Origin: Branchiostoma lanceolatum | Lineage: Eukaryota; Chordata; Leptocardii; Amphioxiformes; Branchiostomatidae | Reading direction: 5' to 3' | Assembly: GCF_035083965.1 (NCBI RefSeq) | Contig: NC_089724.1 | Span: 7,790,501 to 7,854,500 of the forward strand | Length of the DNA: 64,000 nt | Shown: positions 12,601-22,720 of the stretch, piece by piece | Layout of the letters: each line of letters begins with the position of its first letter | How positions within the stretch are numbered: the first letter of the stretch is position 1 | Translations under genes and position numbers: made by a program | The notes under the pieces: generated by a model | What the model was told of the DNA's origin: nothing | The model's database searches: none | The model's input: the letters and a program-made list of their open reading frames with translations, nothing else

Positions 12601-15105
12601 AACCAAATTTCAGGTCCTCAGGTTTCAACACCACGGCACTGGAGGCCATCATGTGCGACTTTTGTCTGAAAATGACCAAAAAACCTCCATAAAATCATTT
12701 TAAAAATTTATATCAAAAAAATTTAAAAAGGGTCTAGGGGTATACACGTACTCTACCTGCATACCAAATTTCAGCTAATTTGATCGACGGACGACCGAGA
12801 AGAAGCGATTTGAAGATTTGACAGGAGAAGAAGAAGGAGAAGGAGAAGAAGAAGGAGAAGAAGAAACCTTACAAAAACAATATGTTTCGTTGGCGAAACA
12901 TAATGAAGAGTGGAGAAGCCCGTCAAAAATTTGTATAGAGAGGTGTTTGATCAACAGTATAAACTTTTCAATATGTGTTCTTACTATCTTAGCAACACAT
13001 GTACAACTGACCCTTCATTCTAAGCAGGAAGTATAATTCTTAACAATCTTATGAAGACATGGAGGGAATTATTCAATATATGTAAATTAGAATTAAGTAC
13101 CATGAACTACTTTCCCCCCAACTGCTAAAATTACCAACCGCAATATGAAATGGATTTACACAGTATGTAATATTCCAGAGATTTATGATGATGACAATGA
13201 TGAAAGCATTTTATGAAAGTCCTTACCGTGTTGTGTGAGGTTTTGGTCACTTTCCTTGGCGAGCGAATCGGGGACAACGACGTATCCTCGTCATCGTTGA
13301 AAATGAGCCGATTCCTTTTACGTACTCGAGGGGGCTGGGAATATCATAAAGAGAATAAGAATTTAAACATTTGACAATTTTAGAATAAACTGACTCTAAA
13401 ACAAACTTCAAGGCTTGTCCAAGGAACATAACTGATTTTCAAAGGACATGTACAACTAACGCACCAAAAGATATCACATGTATTTTAATCCACACATTTA
13501 TTCAAATCTTGACATCTGTTGACGACAAAACCTAATCACTAAGTTAGTGATTAGGTTTTGTCATCAACAGATGTCAAGATGTGAAAGTTAGTAAGTATTC
13601 AAAATGAGTGAAATTCTAGATACTAAACTGCACTTCCTACCCTTAAAATTCTTCATAAAAATCAACAGGCCACCATGATGAATAATCAACTAAGGGCATA
13701 ATGTAGAGATTCTTACATTTCCTCTTCGAGGGGGAGTGGCTGGGGTACCATTACTGTTGACCTTACCACCACCTGCTGAAGGAGAGATACACAAATACTT
13801 TTCAAGATGCCTGTTCATATTGAAAGCCTTACATTAAGTTTTAAAATGTTGCGTCATCATACATTCTTAAAGAAGCCCATATTTCAACATAGAAAGAGTT
13901 ATAACATTGTAACTTTAGTAAAAAAGTATCATTCTTATCATACAAATTTTTAGACGCAACCCTGATAGACAACGAGATTATAATCATCATAACGTGCAAA
14001 CAGTTATACTCAGCTCAGTTATTCAGTACTTTATGTGCAGATGAAAGATGTACGTTGAATTTAATATGATATGTAGACTAAAAACGCTATCTGTAGTTTT
14101 GAAAAATCTAATAAACAAGTAACAAGATGTTAACCTTTGAGGCTGACAAGGGCTTCAGCTGAGGCATCCAGATCGACTGCAGAAAAAGGAGATTGTGTTA
14201 CAAAACATATAACAGTAAGGTTTTTTCTATTTTTTTCCAAAGTAATTACATTACTACATTGAGTTAAAATAGGATTTCTTACAATTTAGGAAACAGGGAT
14301 TGATAATGATAGTCTAACAAAGCAAGTACACTTCGAACAGTTAAAACCGGTTTCTTTAACTCCGTGTCTTGGCATATACAAGTTACAACTCAGCTTGTAT
14401 CAAAATTTCTACATCCAAGACCACAAGTTTGATGTCACTCAGTGTGGCAATCTGTTATGTAAAGAGTTCAGAGGTCACCAGGGGCAAAACCACAACCATC
14501 TTCTACATGATGTTATAAACTTTTCCCATCTCAAACTGCAGTAGAATTTTTAGTACACAAAACACAACGAAACCAAACACAAAATTCCTTCCATTATTAT
14601 TTGTCCAGAGTCCTTGCGTCCTGTATATTTACCGGTTCGTTGCACTGAAAATGTTTTTGGAGGGGGAGGGGGGCATATATCTGTCCAGGGTATCAAATTA
14701 TTTTGAGCATATTTGCAACACCCGCGACAAAATAAACAACCTTTGGTAGCTTCCTCTTACAAAGTGAGCTTCTATTTGTGTTTGGCTTTTTTAATATGAT
14801 GTAAAGGAGGTCTTAAAGATGTAAGGAACCGAATGTTTTTAACCTTAGTACGACGTACTCGTCAGATCCAAAACTAATTTGGGTGAGTGTGACTCCAGTA
14901 TTTTTTTTTTCGTTGTGACCCTTTCCACAAACACCTCCAATCCTACATTATGGCGATATCGTCAGCATTATTTACAATTTCCTACACTTCATGAGATACA
15001 ATAGAAGTTATTGGATGGCTCAATATTTGTGTATACTGTCTAAAACAGGCGAAAGTTTGGGGAAATAGAAGGACGGTACTTACTTTCCAACGGGTCGTCC
15101 GCCAT
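698..15105 (-). CDS. LIN9: LIN9 (MuvB/DREAM complex subunit), C-terminus outside window
   Basis: LIN9 is the DIRP-domain subunit of MuvB, which forms the repressive DREAM complex and the activating MYB-MuvB complex on cell-cycle promoters in the nucleus. Coding exons in transcript order: 15084-15105, 14135-14176, 13717-13772, 13227-13334, 9410-9549, 6159-6284, 5492-5649, 4746-4879, 4194-4276, 4052-4070, 3739-3775, 3674-3720, 3273-3353, 1389-1514, 698-883. All junctions keep phase with GT/AG sites and give 455 codons. The start is MADDPLE, followed by the conserved AEALVSLK. The DIRP domain (about residues 100-205) includes LLKLPKAHKWCIYEWFYSN, RVEWSKIRRLMGKPRR and KRQKIRLLQQRK. A Tudor-like region follows (SYRVTFDRPGLGTHTIPD, about 245), then helical segments TRLSK/REMNTQAEK (325-351) and EFQKKYATLVLELERLN (about 360). 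The vertebrate protein is about 540 aa, so the last 70-90 residues are probably past the left edge. Oddities: a 19-nt microexon, and an acceptor inside a tandem array. Exons are seen; identity rests on family knowledge. Confidence 0.95.
1485..2145. repeat. 60-bp minisatellite spanning a LIN9 splice acceptor
   Basis: Eleven head-to-tail units of exactly 60 bp. The first is the real 5' end of LIN9 exon 1389-1514, and ten more extend into the upstream intron. Read on the minus strand, each unit carries a pyrimidine-rich stretch, CCCTGTAG and about 30 bases of exon. All eleven keep the CTGTAG acceptor. Units far from the exon carry a few more substitutions (near 1983, 2041 and 2085). Because 60 is divisible by three, one frame stays open through the array, but it is not the LIN9 frame. 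Confidence 0.97.
2423..3215. mobile_element. Pogo/Tigger-like non-autonomous DNA element
   Basis: The ends begin CAGTA on the left and, read inward from the right, CAGTAGAATCC. Both are flanked by TA and share the motif TTAAnTGCACC. The interior repeats AATTGCACC-type motifs several times (near 2444, 2474, 3151). TA duplications with CAG ends fit the pogo/Tigger branch of Tc1/mariner. No transposase ORF is present. Terminal identity is imperfect, so the ends are approximate. Confidence 0.5.
3618..3672. repeat. (CTA)n microsatellite in a LIN9 intron
   Basis: An interrupted run of CTA/TAC trinucleotides. It touches the donor of LIN9 exon 3674-3720, whose GTAAGT (complement 3668-3673) is partly made of repeat bases. 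Confidence 0.85.
5226..5440. mobile_element. Foldback MITE, ACTGTAAATGCAGAAAT family, copy 1
   Basis: Terminal inverted repeats TACTGTAAATGC and GCATTTACAGTA bound about 215 bp. The interior is itself foldback, with the blocks GGTAGGGAGAAAAT, GTGGTTTTAAGTTCGC and AGAGTT. Four other copies are recognised at 19333, 33867, 44227 and 46174. It lies in the LIN9 intron just 5' of exon 4746-4879. Confidence 0.85.
6305..7790 (-). mobile_element. 5'-truncated non-LTR retrotransposon (LINE)
   Basis: A sense-oriented LINE fragment inside LIN9. The 5' end is truncated within the reverse transcriptase. The 3' end carries a short tail of CATTGT hexamers (6313-6338), typical of CR1/L2/jockey-type elements that end in short tandem repeats rather than poly(A). 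The tail stops about 28 nt before the splice acceptor of LIN9 exon 6159-6284. Clade assignment is inference. Confidence 0.88.
6430..7767 (-). pseudogene. LINE reverse transcriptase fragment (C-terminal part)
   Basis: An uninterrupted ORF of up to 445 codons. It begins inside the palm domain, with the catalytic FYADDLVLLS box about 35 residues from the start, followed by the LNLNKTK-type thumb region and SYLGVMFT. The C-terminal half is the usual poorly conserved LINE segment and ends in a zinc-knuckle-like CTFC...H...C array near residue 390. The endonuclease and fingers domains are missing, so it cannot retrotranspose itself. The nominal ATG at 7767 is probably accidental, because the ORF enters at the truncation point. 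The lack of stops suggests a fairly recent insertion. Confidence 0.88.
8215..8745. other. CpG-rich segment in a LIN9 intron, unexplained
   Basis: This stretch is clearly richer in CG dinucleotides than the AT-rich intron around it. A plus-strand ATG at about 8239 starts a short frame (MAAFRCVPTAW) that meets a possible GTCAGT donor near 8282, but I found no convincing second exon. Both flanks carry repeated TGCAGAA/CTGCAAT motifs (8055-8135 and 9250-9315), so this may be the interior of a transposon of about 1.3 kb rather than a promoter. Confidence 0.35.
9584..9654. mobile_element. Short foldback element, AGCCTGGGTA family
   Basis: The inverted ends AGCCTGGGTATCAT and ATGGTACCCAGGCT (one mismatch) enclose a partly self-complementary core, 71 bp in all. 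A related half-element is seen near 33211-33268. It sits about 35 bp upstream (in transcript sense) of the acceptor of LIN9 exon 9410-9549. Confidence 0.7.
9944..10560. repeat. 127-bp satellite array
   Basis: About five copies of a 127-bp unit. The landmark GGCCAGGTG (or variant) occurs at 9971, 10098, 10225, 10352 and 10479, exactly 127 bp apart. Each unit contains an inverted pair around ATGCAAATGAGGTCCTCATT, followed by GGTACCTACATCT and GACATCCGCAGC. The array lies in the largest LIN9 intron, immediately beside the piggyBac element at 10611. Confidence 0.93.
10940..11248 (+). pseudogene. Truncated piggyBac-like transposase N-terminus
   Basis: A 102-codon ORF starting MDRYTVEDVLEDIF, followed by an acidic Ser/Glu-rich segment and an Arg-Gly-rich C-terminus (GRARGTYRGRRGRARGG). 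An acidic, disordered N-terminus ahead of the core fits piggyBac transposases, but the catalytic aspartates and the C-terminal cysteine-rich finger are missing. It stops at TGA 11246-11248. The next 1.1 kb codes for nothing recognisable. It may be a decayed transposase or only a peptide carried by a non-autonomous element. The position inside TTAA/CCC ends supports the first reading. Confidence 0.6.
11285..12150. repeat. Three degenerate direct repeats (about 355-390 bp) within the piggyBac element
   Basis: A block starting TACTCACCTGTTA, followed by a TTCTGATGTT...GGTCAG region and AATGTACTTTTTATTGC, occurs at 11292 and 11681 and, more diverged, at about 12036. Spacings are about 389 and 355 bp. 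Copies 2 and 3 also share GTTCAGCACC upstream (11644, 12006). This looks like internal amplification of non-coding element sequence. Confidence 0.75.
13506..13580. repeat. Near-perfect 35-bp inverted repeat with 5-nt loop
   Basis: The arms 13506-13540 and 13546-13580 are complementary over 35 bp with one mismatch, separated by AAGTT. It lies in the LIN9 intron between exons 13227-13334 and 13717-13772. It could be a minimal foldback element or a structured RNA segment in the pre-mRNA. No flanking duplication is evident. Confidence 0.88.
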
Positions 15106-15220
15106 TTTTTTCCAGACGCGCCGCCCTTTTTTAAAGAGCAGGCCGACCGTAGTCACGTGATTACGGAAATTGCCGATCTTTTCCGAAGTTGAACTAGCAG
15201 CAAAGCTGAAATTTCAAAAG
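15106..15220 (-). promoter_or_regulatory. LIN9 5' UTR / promoter region
   Basis: Upstream of the LIN9 ATG the sequence is GC-rich and CG-containing for about 80 bp, unlike the AT-rich intergenic DNA beyond. It contains the palindromic E-box TCACGTGA near 15154. The Kozak context on the minus strand is AAAATGG. The transcription start is not determinable by eye. Confidence 0.45.
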
Positions 15221-15982
15221 ACTAGATCTTGTATTTCAGCAATAAAATACTTCTTCCTCCGAGTCCCAGATATTGTCTATCACCATATTGACACTGCAGT
15301 AATAACAATGTTACAATTAAGGTCTTAGGTACAAGAAAGGTACGATCTGAGTATGTTGCCTTTGCAAAATGTCAATAGTAGAATGGCCGGGTATTTATAA
15401 TATCAAAACGTTAACGTGCCCCTTATACCAAATATCAAAGCCATCATAAAATTCAAAGGGCAATCAACGGTGTTCTCAAAGTAGAGGTCAGATTTCGGCT
15501 TTTCTGTACGTCTTTTTCTTACTTTTTTGTGCGCCTCTGAGGGGGTGGTACCGGTCAAGTCTGGGAGAAACTACGCTCCACGCGTTGTCAACAAGGTAAT
15601 GAGCAAAAGAGATTCCCGGAGAGCAATATTTAAATGGATGATTTGGCCAACTCAACGTCCCTCAGTCAGTGGAATCATTTGATGCTTTAACTTGTGCTGT
15701 CTCGTGGAATACGTCGACACTATTGAACGTTATTTGTAAATGAGTATTCTTTATTGTGTTGGTTTTACCGCCGTATGTACGTTGATTGTAAAATTCGTCG
15801 CAATTCAGTTTCATATACTGCAGTGCCGATTTGTTCCATGCTCTATCAAGAAACCAATCCCTACCACTACTACATCTTGTATCTATTTCTACAACACAAC
15901 TTCAGAGTCCATGGTCACAAAAGAAATCTCAGCTCGGACTTATCAAGCTAAAAGAAACACTACTTGCCAATAACCGTGACTT
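15221..15982. other. Intergenic, nothing recognised
   Basis: AT-rich sequence between LIN9 and the first foldback element. Short open frames near 15740-16016 overlap each other and show no family resemblance. I see no gene. Confidence 0.5.
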
Positions 15983-16155
15983 TCCAAGCAGAGGAGGGGT
16001 TCCGGCTGGTTTTTGACGTGTTTTTGGGCGTTTTTGTCGGGCTTTCTACTTTGTCATGTGTTTTTTGTCTCTATAACCCAGACAAAAAAATATGACAAAG
16101 TAGAAAGCCCGAAAAAAACGGCTAAAAACACGTCAAAAACCAACCGGAACCACTT
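15983..16155. mobile_element. Foldback MITE, CCAAGCAGAGG family, copy 1
   Basis: Long inverted arms: GGTTCCGGCTGGTTTTTGAC at the left and its near complement at 16132-16152, with further pairing through the GGGCTTTCTACTTTGTCAT block and its complement. Copies of the same family lie at 27363-27525 and 32901-33019. Confidence 0.88.
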
Positions 16156-17020
16156 TCACGGTGCCCGGGAGCCAATCGGAGGAGTCACTGCTTTGCCACT
16201 CTATGACATATCGACAGTACTGTGATCGGCCTGGATCCGCGTTATCTTGGTTACACAGTCTACATTATTGACTACTCCTAATCTCCTATACTCCATTGAT
16301 TAGACGGGGAAGCTTCTGTGTGATGTCTCGGTAAAGAAATGCCCACTTTCGGTATACACCAAGGACAGGGATCATTTTGAGATGAGAAAAAGCTCAACGA
16401 GTGACGAGCAGCTTGATTCTACAATATCTCTATCATCTTGTCTCGGCAATCACCCATTCTCTGGCATCCGATCGGATTTTCTATCCTCAATCTCAGGTTG
16501 GGGATGCTAGCACTGACAAAAATTTCAATGCGCCTATTGTAGTGTTGAATTATACAAAAGTTAATTGGATAAGTATTTTAAACGGTCAAACACTATCTTT
16601 CGTCAGTGTGATTGAAAAGAAGTCCTACAGTTATATTCGACCCGCAGCTCTGCTTGTAACGTTACATGTAGTCATGGTAGTAAAGTCCACTACAGTTGTA
16701 TACACTAGTTGCGGCACTATAAGACGCGGTATCCGACATTTCCCACATACAAGTTCAATAGACAAACTCGCATTGAGTCACGGAATAATTGGATTGGAAC
16801 AAGGTTTAAACCTCCTTGATTGAACGAAAGAAAATAATAGGTTTTGTACTTTTTGTACTTTTTGTTAATTCCCAGGCAGTAGCTGTTCAGATAGGAACGG
16901 TACGATAATCAAAAACCATGTTGCAATGGCATTGATTGTCTAAAAGACGCTACATGTTAGTAATGCGGCTGGTTTGGCTACTAGTACATTAAAATTCAAA
17001 CGCACACCAGGCTTAACTTT
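16156..17020. other. Intergenic, nothing recognised
   Basis: No gene seen. A 140-codon frame at 16401-16823 opens with GTG, lacks homology I recognise, and is within chance expectation. Confidence 0.45.
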
Positions 17021-17223
17021 ATGCTAGGGTCACATTTCCTAACCGGGGCCAGGCCGGGCTGTTTGCGGAAACGAAAAATCAAAGTGTGTGTCAATAGATT
17101 TGCACAAGCTATGCCCTTAAATAATTTTGTGTACGTTTTGTGTTTCTGTTGTCTTTTATATAATACTTTTCGTTCCCAAAGACTGCCCGGCCGGGCCCCG
17201 GATCGGAAATATGACCCTAGCAT
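17021..17223. mobile_element. Foldback MITE, ATGCTAGGGTCA family
   Basis: The ends ATGCTAGGGTCACATTTCC and GGAAATATGACCCTAGCAT are inverted. Complementarity extends through GGCCGGGC-rich arms and GGAAACGAAAA. The element is about 203 bp with a loop of about 85 nt. Open frames on both strands here only reflect its near-palindromic arms. Confidence 0.85.
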
Positions 17224-19332
17224 TACCCGGAGGCAATACCCGGAGCAGTCTGTAGTGAATGGTATTTTTAAAACAATAGAGCCCGAACAATATAGCATCG
17301 CCATTGCTTCTGCCAAAGTTGTTAGTAAAGGCAACCAAAGCAATATTAGGGCAAAAAAATGGAAACAAAAAAATGCATAGATCTTTGTGGTAGTGACATT
17401 TACATATGTTAAGCACATCGTAATAACTTTATACTTTTAGGATTTTAAAACTGCGCAAAAAAATCGTGCCGTATAATGATCCCCTTAGTTTCGTGACCCT
17501 AAAAAAACTCTGGCCACGATTTTCAGTGAATTCTCACATCACAACAACGTCGTATTTGTGCCTCATGGACGTTGCTATACATTGTGATAGTAATTTGTTT
17601 GAACTAATCATGTACGGAAATGACTAAATAAATTGACTTTCAAAATCCGATTTTTCGGACCCTAATATTGCTTGGGTTGCCTTTAAATAAAATCATCTCT
17701 TTTATTTAATAGCTCTTTCACTACATTTACTATTTTGTATTTGGCGTTCCGGCATAATAAAAAAAAAACAACCTCCGGGTTGCTTCCAAGGCCAAACACG
17801 TACGACACCGCGGTACTCTGGGTACGAGACGTCAGGTCTCACCTTTGACCTTCATAGACATGCTTGGTCTCTCTTGCCCGGGGCGGGGAGGGACATGATC
17901 TTACCGGATCTCGCCGGCTGGATGTACAGAAACTCTCACTTTTCTAGATCTCTAAAAACATGAAGTGTCTTCACGAAATCTCAAAGAACACGAAGAAAAA
18001 AGGTTGAGGAATTTGGACGCCCGGAAGGTATGTTTTCAGTGTTGACAACTTTTTTACTGCTACACACCGTTAACCCTTTGTTGACACCGACCAGGTGAGG
18101 TTTTACTTTACCTGTAGTCGTGGCAGGACGTAACGACATCTGCTCTAACCGGGCGGACACGAAAGTAGGGGACAAAGCAAGTATTGTAATAATTGTATAT
18201 CGGATTTTCTCCCATGTATTCAATATATTAATCATTAGTTATCATCTTAGAGACCCAGAGTTTGATATCATAACTCTCTATTTCCAATATGTAACGTTAC
18301 AGATGTTAGTAATGTATAACGTTACATACATTCTTCCCGTTTTACTGCGTTTGTTGTAAAACGTTGCATATTACACAAGTAGTAAATCATGCATTAGAGT
18401 TTTCTTTGGAATGTAACTCTTCAACTTCAAGCCATGTAGTAAATTTCTCCCCAGGCAAATTATGATTGATCTTACCATAGGAGAACACACGTGTAACCAT
18501 TGAATGACATCACTAAGTTTTAAATCCCCAAATCAGTTGGAAAGAAAGCACAATTGTCACGTTTCCATGGAAATTGTCATTTGATAGACAAGTGAATACA
18601 TTTTTACTCAACATGCATCGTGTGGAAAGCTTCGTGTAGTTGGAACGCAGATTTATAGATAACAGAAGGATTGCCACGTATCACAATAAAGATTATCATT
18701 AAATATTTACATGTCCTTGTCTATGTTGTCTATGCCCATCGACTTTAAGGACTGTATTGTCATAGAAATATGGACACTCTTCAAGCAGATGTGTGTGTCT
18801 CATTTTAGGCAATCAGTTAGGGGAGGAGAGACCAAGGGCATTTATTACAGTAGTACAACAAGTGCTTGTCTAAAAAAGTAATGTTGGTTTAAACCTTATC
18901 ATTACTTGTAGGTGCATGAATGAACCAAAACATCAAAGGCAACCCAAAACAACACATCCTATAAGCTAAACGGTCTCATGACATCACACGTCAGCTATAC
19001 CAAGGAGGTTATGGCAAGGAGGTCTAATCAATGATATCAATGATATAAATCTCCTTGGTTATAGGAATCAGCGGTATGATTATCATGCTTTCCAATGATG
19101 TGTATCAAACATTGATGACACTTGGTGACAGCTGGTTGCATATTATATATTAGCAAGGTGATCTCGTGACAAAAGCACTGGTGAACTGTGAAGAAGATTC
19201 CTTTGTTAGAACCTTTTACTTTTCAGGGCGTATCTGCCATTGTGTGGCTGTATATGTACATCAAAAACTTGGCACAGTTTTGTATAGTGTCGAATGTGTA
19301 CATGCATATTGATTGGCTTGAACACAGCCAAT
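17224..19332. other. Intergenic; possible upstream promoter of the SLC45-like gene near 17.76-18.13 kb
   Basis: Mostly AT-rich. The block 17760-18130 is richer in CG dinucleotides (CGTACGACACCGCGG, GGGGCGGGGAGGG) and could hold the transcription start for the transporter that begins at 19882, with a non-coding first exon. This is inference; I could not define the exon. Nothing else is recognised. Confidence 0.25.
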
Positions 19333-19524
19333 AACTGCAAATTTCTTTAATTTTGCGGGGATATAATTTCATGGTAGGGAGAAAATGGAACTTGTTCACG
19401 GTGGTTTTCAGTTCAAGTTTGAAATAATAGTAGCGCCACAGGCACACACAGTGGAATGGCTTTTTGCAGTGTTTTAAGTTCACGGTAAAGAGTTCACAAC
19501 TGTGATCATTTCTGCATTTACAGT
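19333..19524. mobile_element. Foldback MITE, ACTGTAAATGCAGAAAT family, copy 2
   Basis: It has the same internal blocks as the copy at 5226 (GGTAGGGAGAAAATGG, GTGGTTTT, TTAAGTTCACGG, AGAGTTCAC) and the same right end, TCTGCATTTACAGTG. The left end is diverged. Confidence 0.82.
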
Positions 19525-19881
19525 GTTTGGCTTGAGGAATGTACACTTGCTAACAGATTTTCAGTATTGCTTTGGTGTGACTTTGAATTAATTCATTATG
19601 ATAGATCAATCAGTCAATCACTGTATTTATGTCGTCATTCTTTTTCTTGCAGACACTTTTGCAGATGGCAGTGCAAGTTTTGAGGTCAAGGTTCCAGATG
19701 TCTGTCCTGTACACAAATGCAGCAAGGACAGAGGAGTGTCATATTGTTGCATGGACCATACCAACATTATGAACTTAAATGTAACTGTATGAGATTAAGC
19801 AGTGGACCATGCCGCACTGAGATTACCATGTTGGCACCACCGACACCTTGATATCACTTGGAGCTGAAATTTAATTGCTGC

Positions 19882-22720
19882 ATGTCTGTTGCCATGGACA
19901 TTAGCATATCAGCGCTATGGAGACTCCTGCTGCTGAACTCTCTCGTGTTCGGGATCGAAATCTGCGCCGCCGCGGGGTTCACCTTCGTGCCACCGCTGTT
20001 GCTGAAGTCCGGTATGGAAGACAGCCAGATGAGCCTGGTCCTGGGCATCGGGCCGTTCATCGCGCTATTCCTCGTGCCCGCGATCGGAGCAACGTCGGAC
20101 CAATGTCAGAGCAGCCTGGGAAGAAGACGACCGTTCATTCTGATCTTATCGGCCGGGATTTGCCTCAGTCTAGTCTTTATACCATATGGAGAACTCATTG
20201 GGAACTCCTTGGGTGGGAAGCCATACGCCATGTCGATTATCACTCTTGGAGTGGTTCTTCTGGATTGTTGCACGCAGGCCTGCTTCACGCCAATGGAAGC
20301 CTTGCTCGCTGACATTTACGGAAACACTGAAATGAGCGAGAGCAGCTTTCTCGTCTACACCTTTATGGTGAGCCTTGGAGGATGCGTTGGCTACCTACTC
20401 ACCGCTATCGACTGGGAGAACTCCATGCTCGCTCTGTGGGTGGGGGGGCAAGAACAAGCGGTCTTCTTACTTCTCTTTCTTCTCTTTGCCGGTTCCTTGG
20501 GCGTCACAGTGTTTACTGCAAAAGAAAAAGTCTCCGGGGAAAGGGACAGTCAAGTGACCTTTACACCACACAGACGCTGCAGAATATGTGATTTTGTACC
20601 CAGGGCCTGCTTACAATCAGTCGTTGCCTTCACAAGACTTATACCTAAAGGGCTCACAAACTCTATAGAAGCACCGTTTGTGTTAAGGAGACTCCAGGTT
20701 GCACACTTCTTCATGTGGGCTGCGCTGTTCTGTTACACGATGTTCTTCTCAGACTTTGTCGGGGAGGAAGTCTACCACGGTCGCCCCCACGCGCTGGTAG
20801 GGTCTGACGAGAGGAAGCTGTACGACGAGGGCGTGCGTATGGGAAGCTTCGGTCTCCTCATCCAATGCGTGATGGCGGCTGTCTTCTCCATGTTTCTAGA
20901 GACCGTAGTGAAGCAAATCGGGGAGAGGAGAACTCTGCAGTTGTCCATGGCGCTGTTCACGGTAGCGATGACTCTTCTTGTGTTCGTGAGGACGCCAGTC
21001 ATGGTCGTGATGATGTCAGCGCTGACAGGCTTCGCCAGCGCCGCTGCCAACTCGTTACCGTACACGCTGGTCGGGGCCTATCACGAACAACAAGAAGTAG
21101 GTTATTGTTATGTTGACTTGGCCATGGGCTTTGTGTAATTTTGCCGCAGCAGTTTTGTGTACCTAATAGAGTATCAATAAACCTGTTGTTGTTTATGTCA
21201 TATTATAAGCCCCTCTCTTCACCCCACACTCTTTGCAAAAAAAAATCTATTTTATTTTGTTTTTGTTTTTTGTCGCCCTGTTGCTCCAATTTTTTTCTGA
21301 AAAAATCAGAGAATCAACAAATAAAATTGGTGTGGCCTTAAGTTTTGTTCCTTATGCCAAATCTTTTCTAAACTTGTTCAACTACGTACACTTTCACTGG
21401 AGGGTACAGCCTGCATGTTCACAGAGCTTGAGACATGTCATTTGTAACATTTTGAAACAGTTCATGCTATTTCCTGCGGTCATGCCTGTTTCTGCTGCCA
21501 GCCCTCTTGTGCAACGTTTGTTTTCTAACTCCTGGGGCAAAATCCAAATCTCCATTTTCACACAGCCTCACAAAAGCCTGTAACAATCTGGGACATGGAC
21601 AAATTCTCATGTTTCCAATGAGATTATGTTTTAATCTTTAGCACTCTGAAGTAGCTGTTTGGAACCCTATTTGCTACAGAGTTAGGCAGCAAAGAGAAGG
21701 TTAAGAGTAGAAACGTCATTACAGTAAAACGTCCTGAAGTGACCCAGTAATCTAAAACTGTTGCTGGCTCACTCCCAGCTTCTGGTGACCTAATGTCAAA
21801 GCAGCATGCCTTAGTTTTCATACCACACCCAGGTCATACCAACACATTCCTTCACACAGCTTTTGTGTAGATTAAGGACACTCATATAAACAATGAGGTT
21901 TTAGCTTCAATATATGAATGAATTGGAAATTAAGAAAGTCCCTACAAGTAATATGCTGCCAACATACAGAAATGCAGCTTAGGCCTAAGGGTCAGTGCCT
22001 TAAATTTCTCTGCATATTGCTATCCAATTCATACATAATCAGACATTGGATGAGCGGTTTTGGGGGGTTAGAGGTCAAGAGGACTTGTTTTCATCTATGA
22101 AGAGTGAATGCTGATATGTGAAAAAACTTTTACAGGAAAGATTTCCCTTTAACCTTTAGAACACTGAAGTAGCCATTTGGCACCCCAGGTTACAGAGTTA
22201 GGCAGCAGGGAGAAGGTTAAGTTTCAAATTGAAGTACAAATACATGTATATTATAAGACAGGATGAAAATGGCATTTATATACTCACTATGGAAAAAAAG
22301 GTCATTACTGATACTGTATCTTGGTTCAACATTGTAGACTGATATAGCCCAATTTTTCTCTTGCAGATTTTCTTTGCCTTCGACAGTCCCCTGACGGAAT
22401 CTCTCCGGTCCTCGGGCGTGGGCGTGCACATGGCGGCTCTAGATAGTAGCTACTTTCTCGCGCAGATCATGCTCTCCGCGCTGATGGGATACATCGTGCA
22501 TATCACCCATTCCGTCACCACGTACATCACGTGCGCAGCGCTCCTCGGCGTGGCAGCATGTTTCTCGTTAAGCGGGATTATTGTGACGGAGGAGGACCTA
22601 CAAACGATCCGGACTAGCAGGGCTTTAACTGTGCTAGAGTCTCCTAGAAGACCACAAGGCAAAGTCAGGAGGAGTAATTCAGGAAAAAGCCACATGAGTA
22701 TATCTATGGAGATGTTTTAA
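19882..22720 (+). CDS. SLC45A3: SLC45A3-like sugar/H+ symporter (MFS)
   Basis: Coding exons 19882-21096 and 22367-22720 (donor GTAGGT, acceptor TTGCAG, phase 0) give about 522 aa; vertebrate SLC45A3 is about 550. The SLC45 family comprises 12-helix major facilitator proteins related to plant sucrose/H+ symporters. Visible hallmarks are AAGFTFVPPLLLKSGMED in TM1-2, LGIGP, the cytoplasmic GRRRPF loop (MFS motif A region), CFTPMEALLAD, MVSLGGCVGYLLTAIDW, FFSDFVGE.VY.G.P and YDEGVRMGS. The second exon carries the last helices (LDSSYFLAQI, HSVTTYITCAALLG) and a basic tail. An in-frame TGA lies just upstream, so the start is ATG 19882 or ATG 19894; the latter has the better context (GCCATGG). The strongest resemblance is to SLC45A3 rather than the long-loop SLC45A1/2/4. 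Substrate is not shown. AATAAA occurs at 22722, very close to the stop, so a longer UTR is likely. Confidence 0.92.
21640..21703. repeat. Dispersed repeat, GAGTTAGGCAGCAGGGAGAA family (several copies)
   Basis: A short repeat containing CTGAAGTAGCnnTTTGG...ACAGAGTTAGGCAGCA..GAGAAGGTTAA. Other copies are at 22150-22220 (same strand), 45061-45160 and 48797-48835 (opposite strand). Two copies lie in the single intron of the SLC45-like gene. It is probably one terminus of a transposable element. Confidence 0.7.

Noticed and set aside
16013-16225. 70-codon ORF and its relative at 27130-27492, both encoding FYAFLSGF-like peptides
   Set aside because: Both are translations of foldback MITE arms at 15983 and 27363.
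16401-16823. 140-codon plus-strand ORF
   Set aside because: Begins with GTG, no recognised homology, no splice context; consistent with chance.
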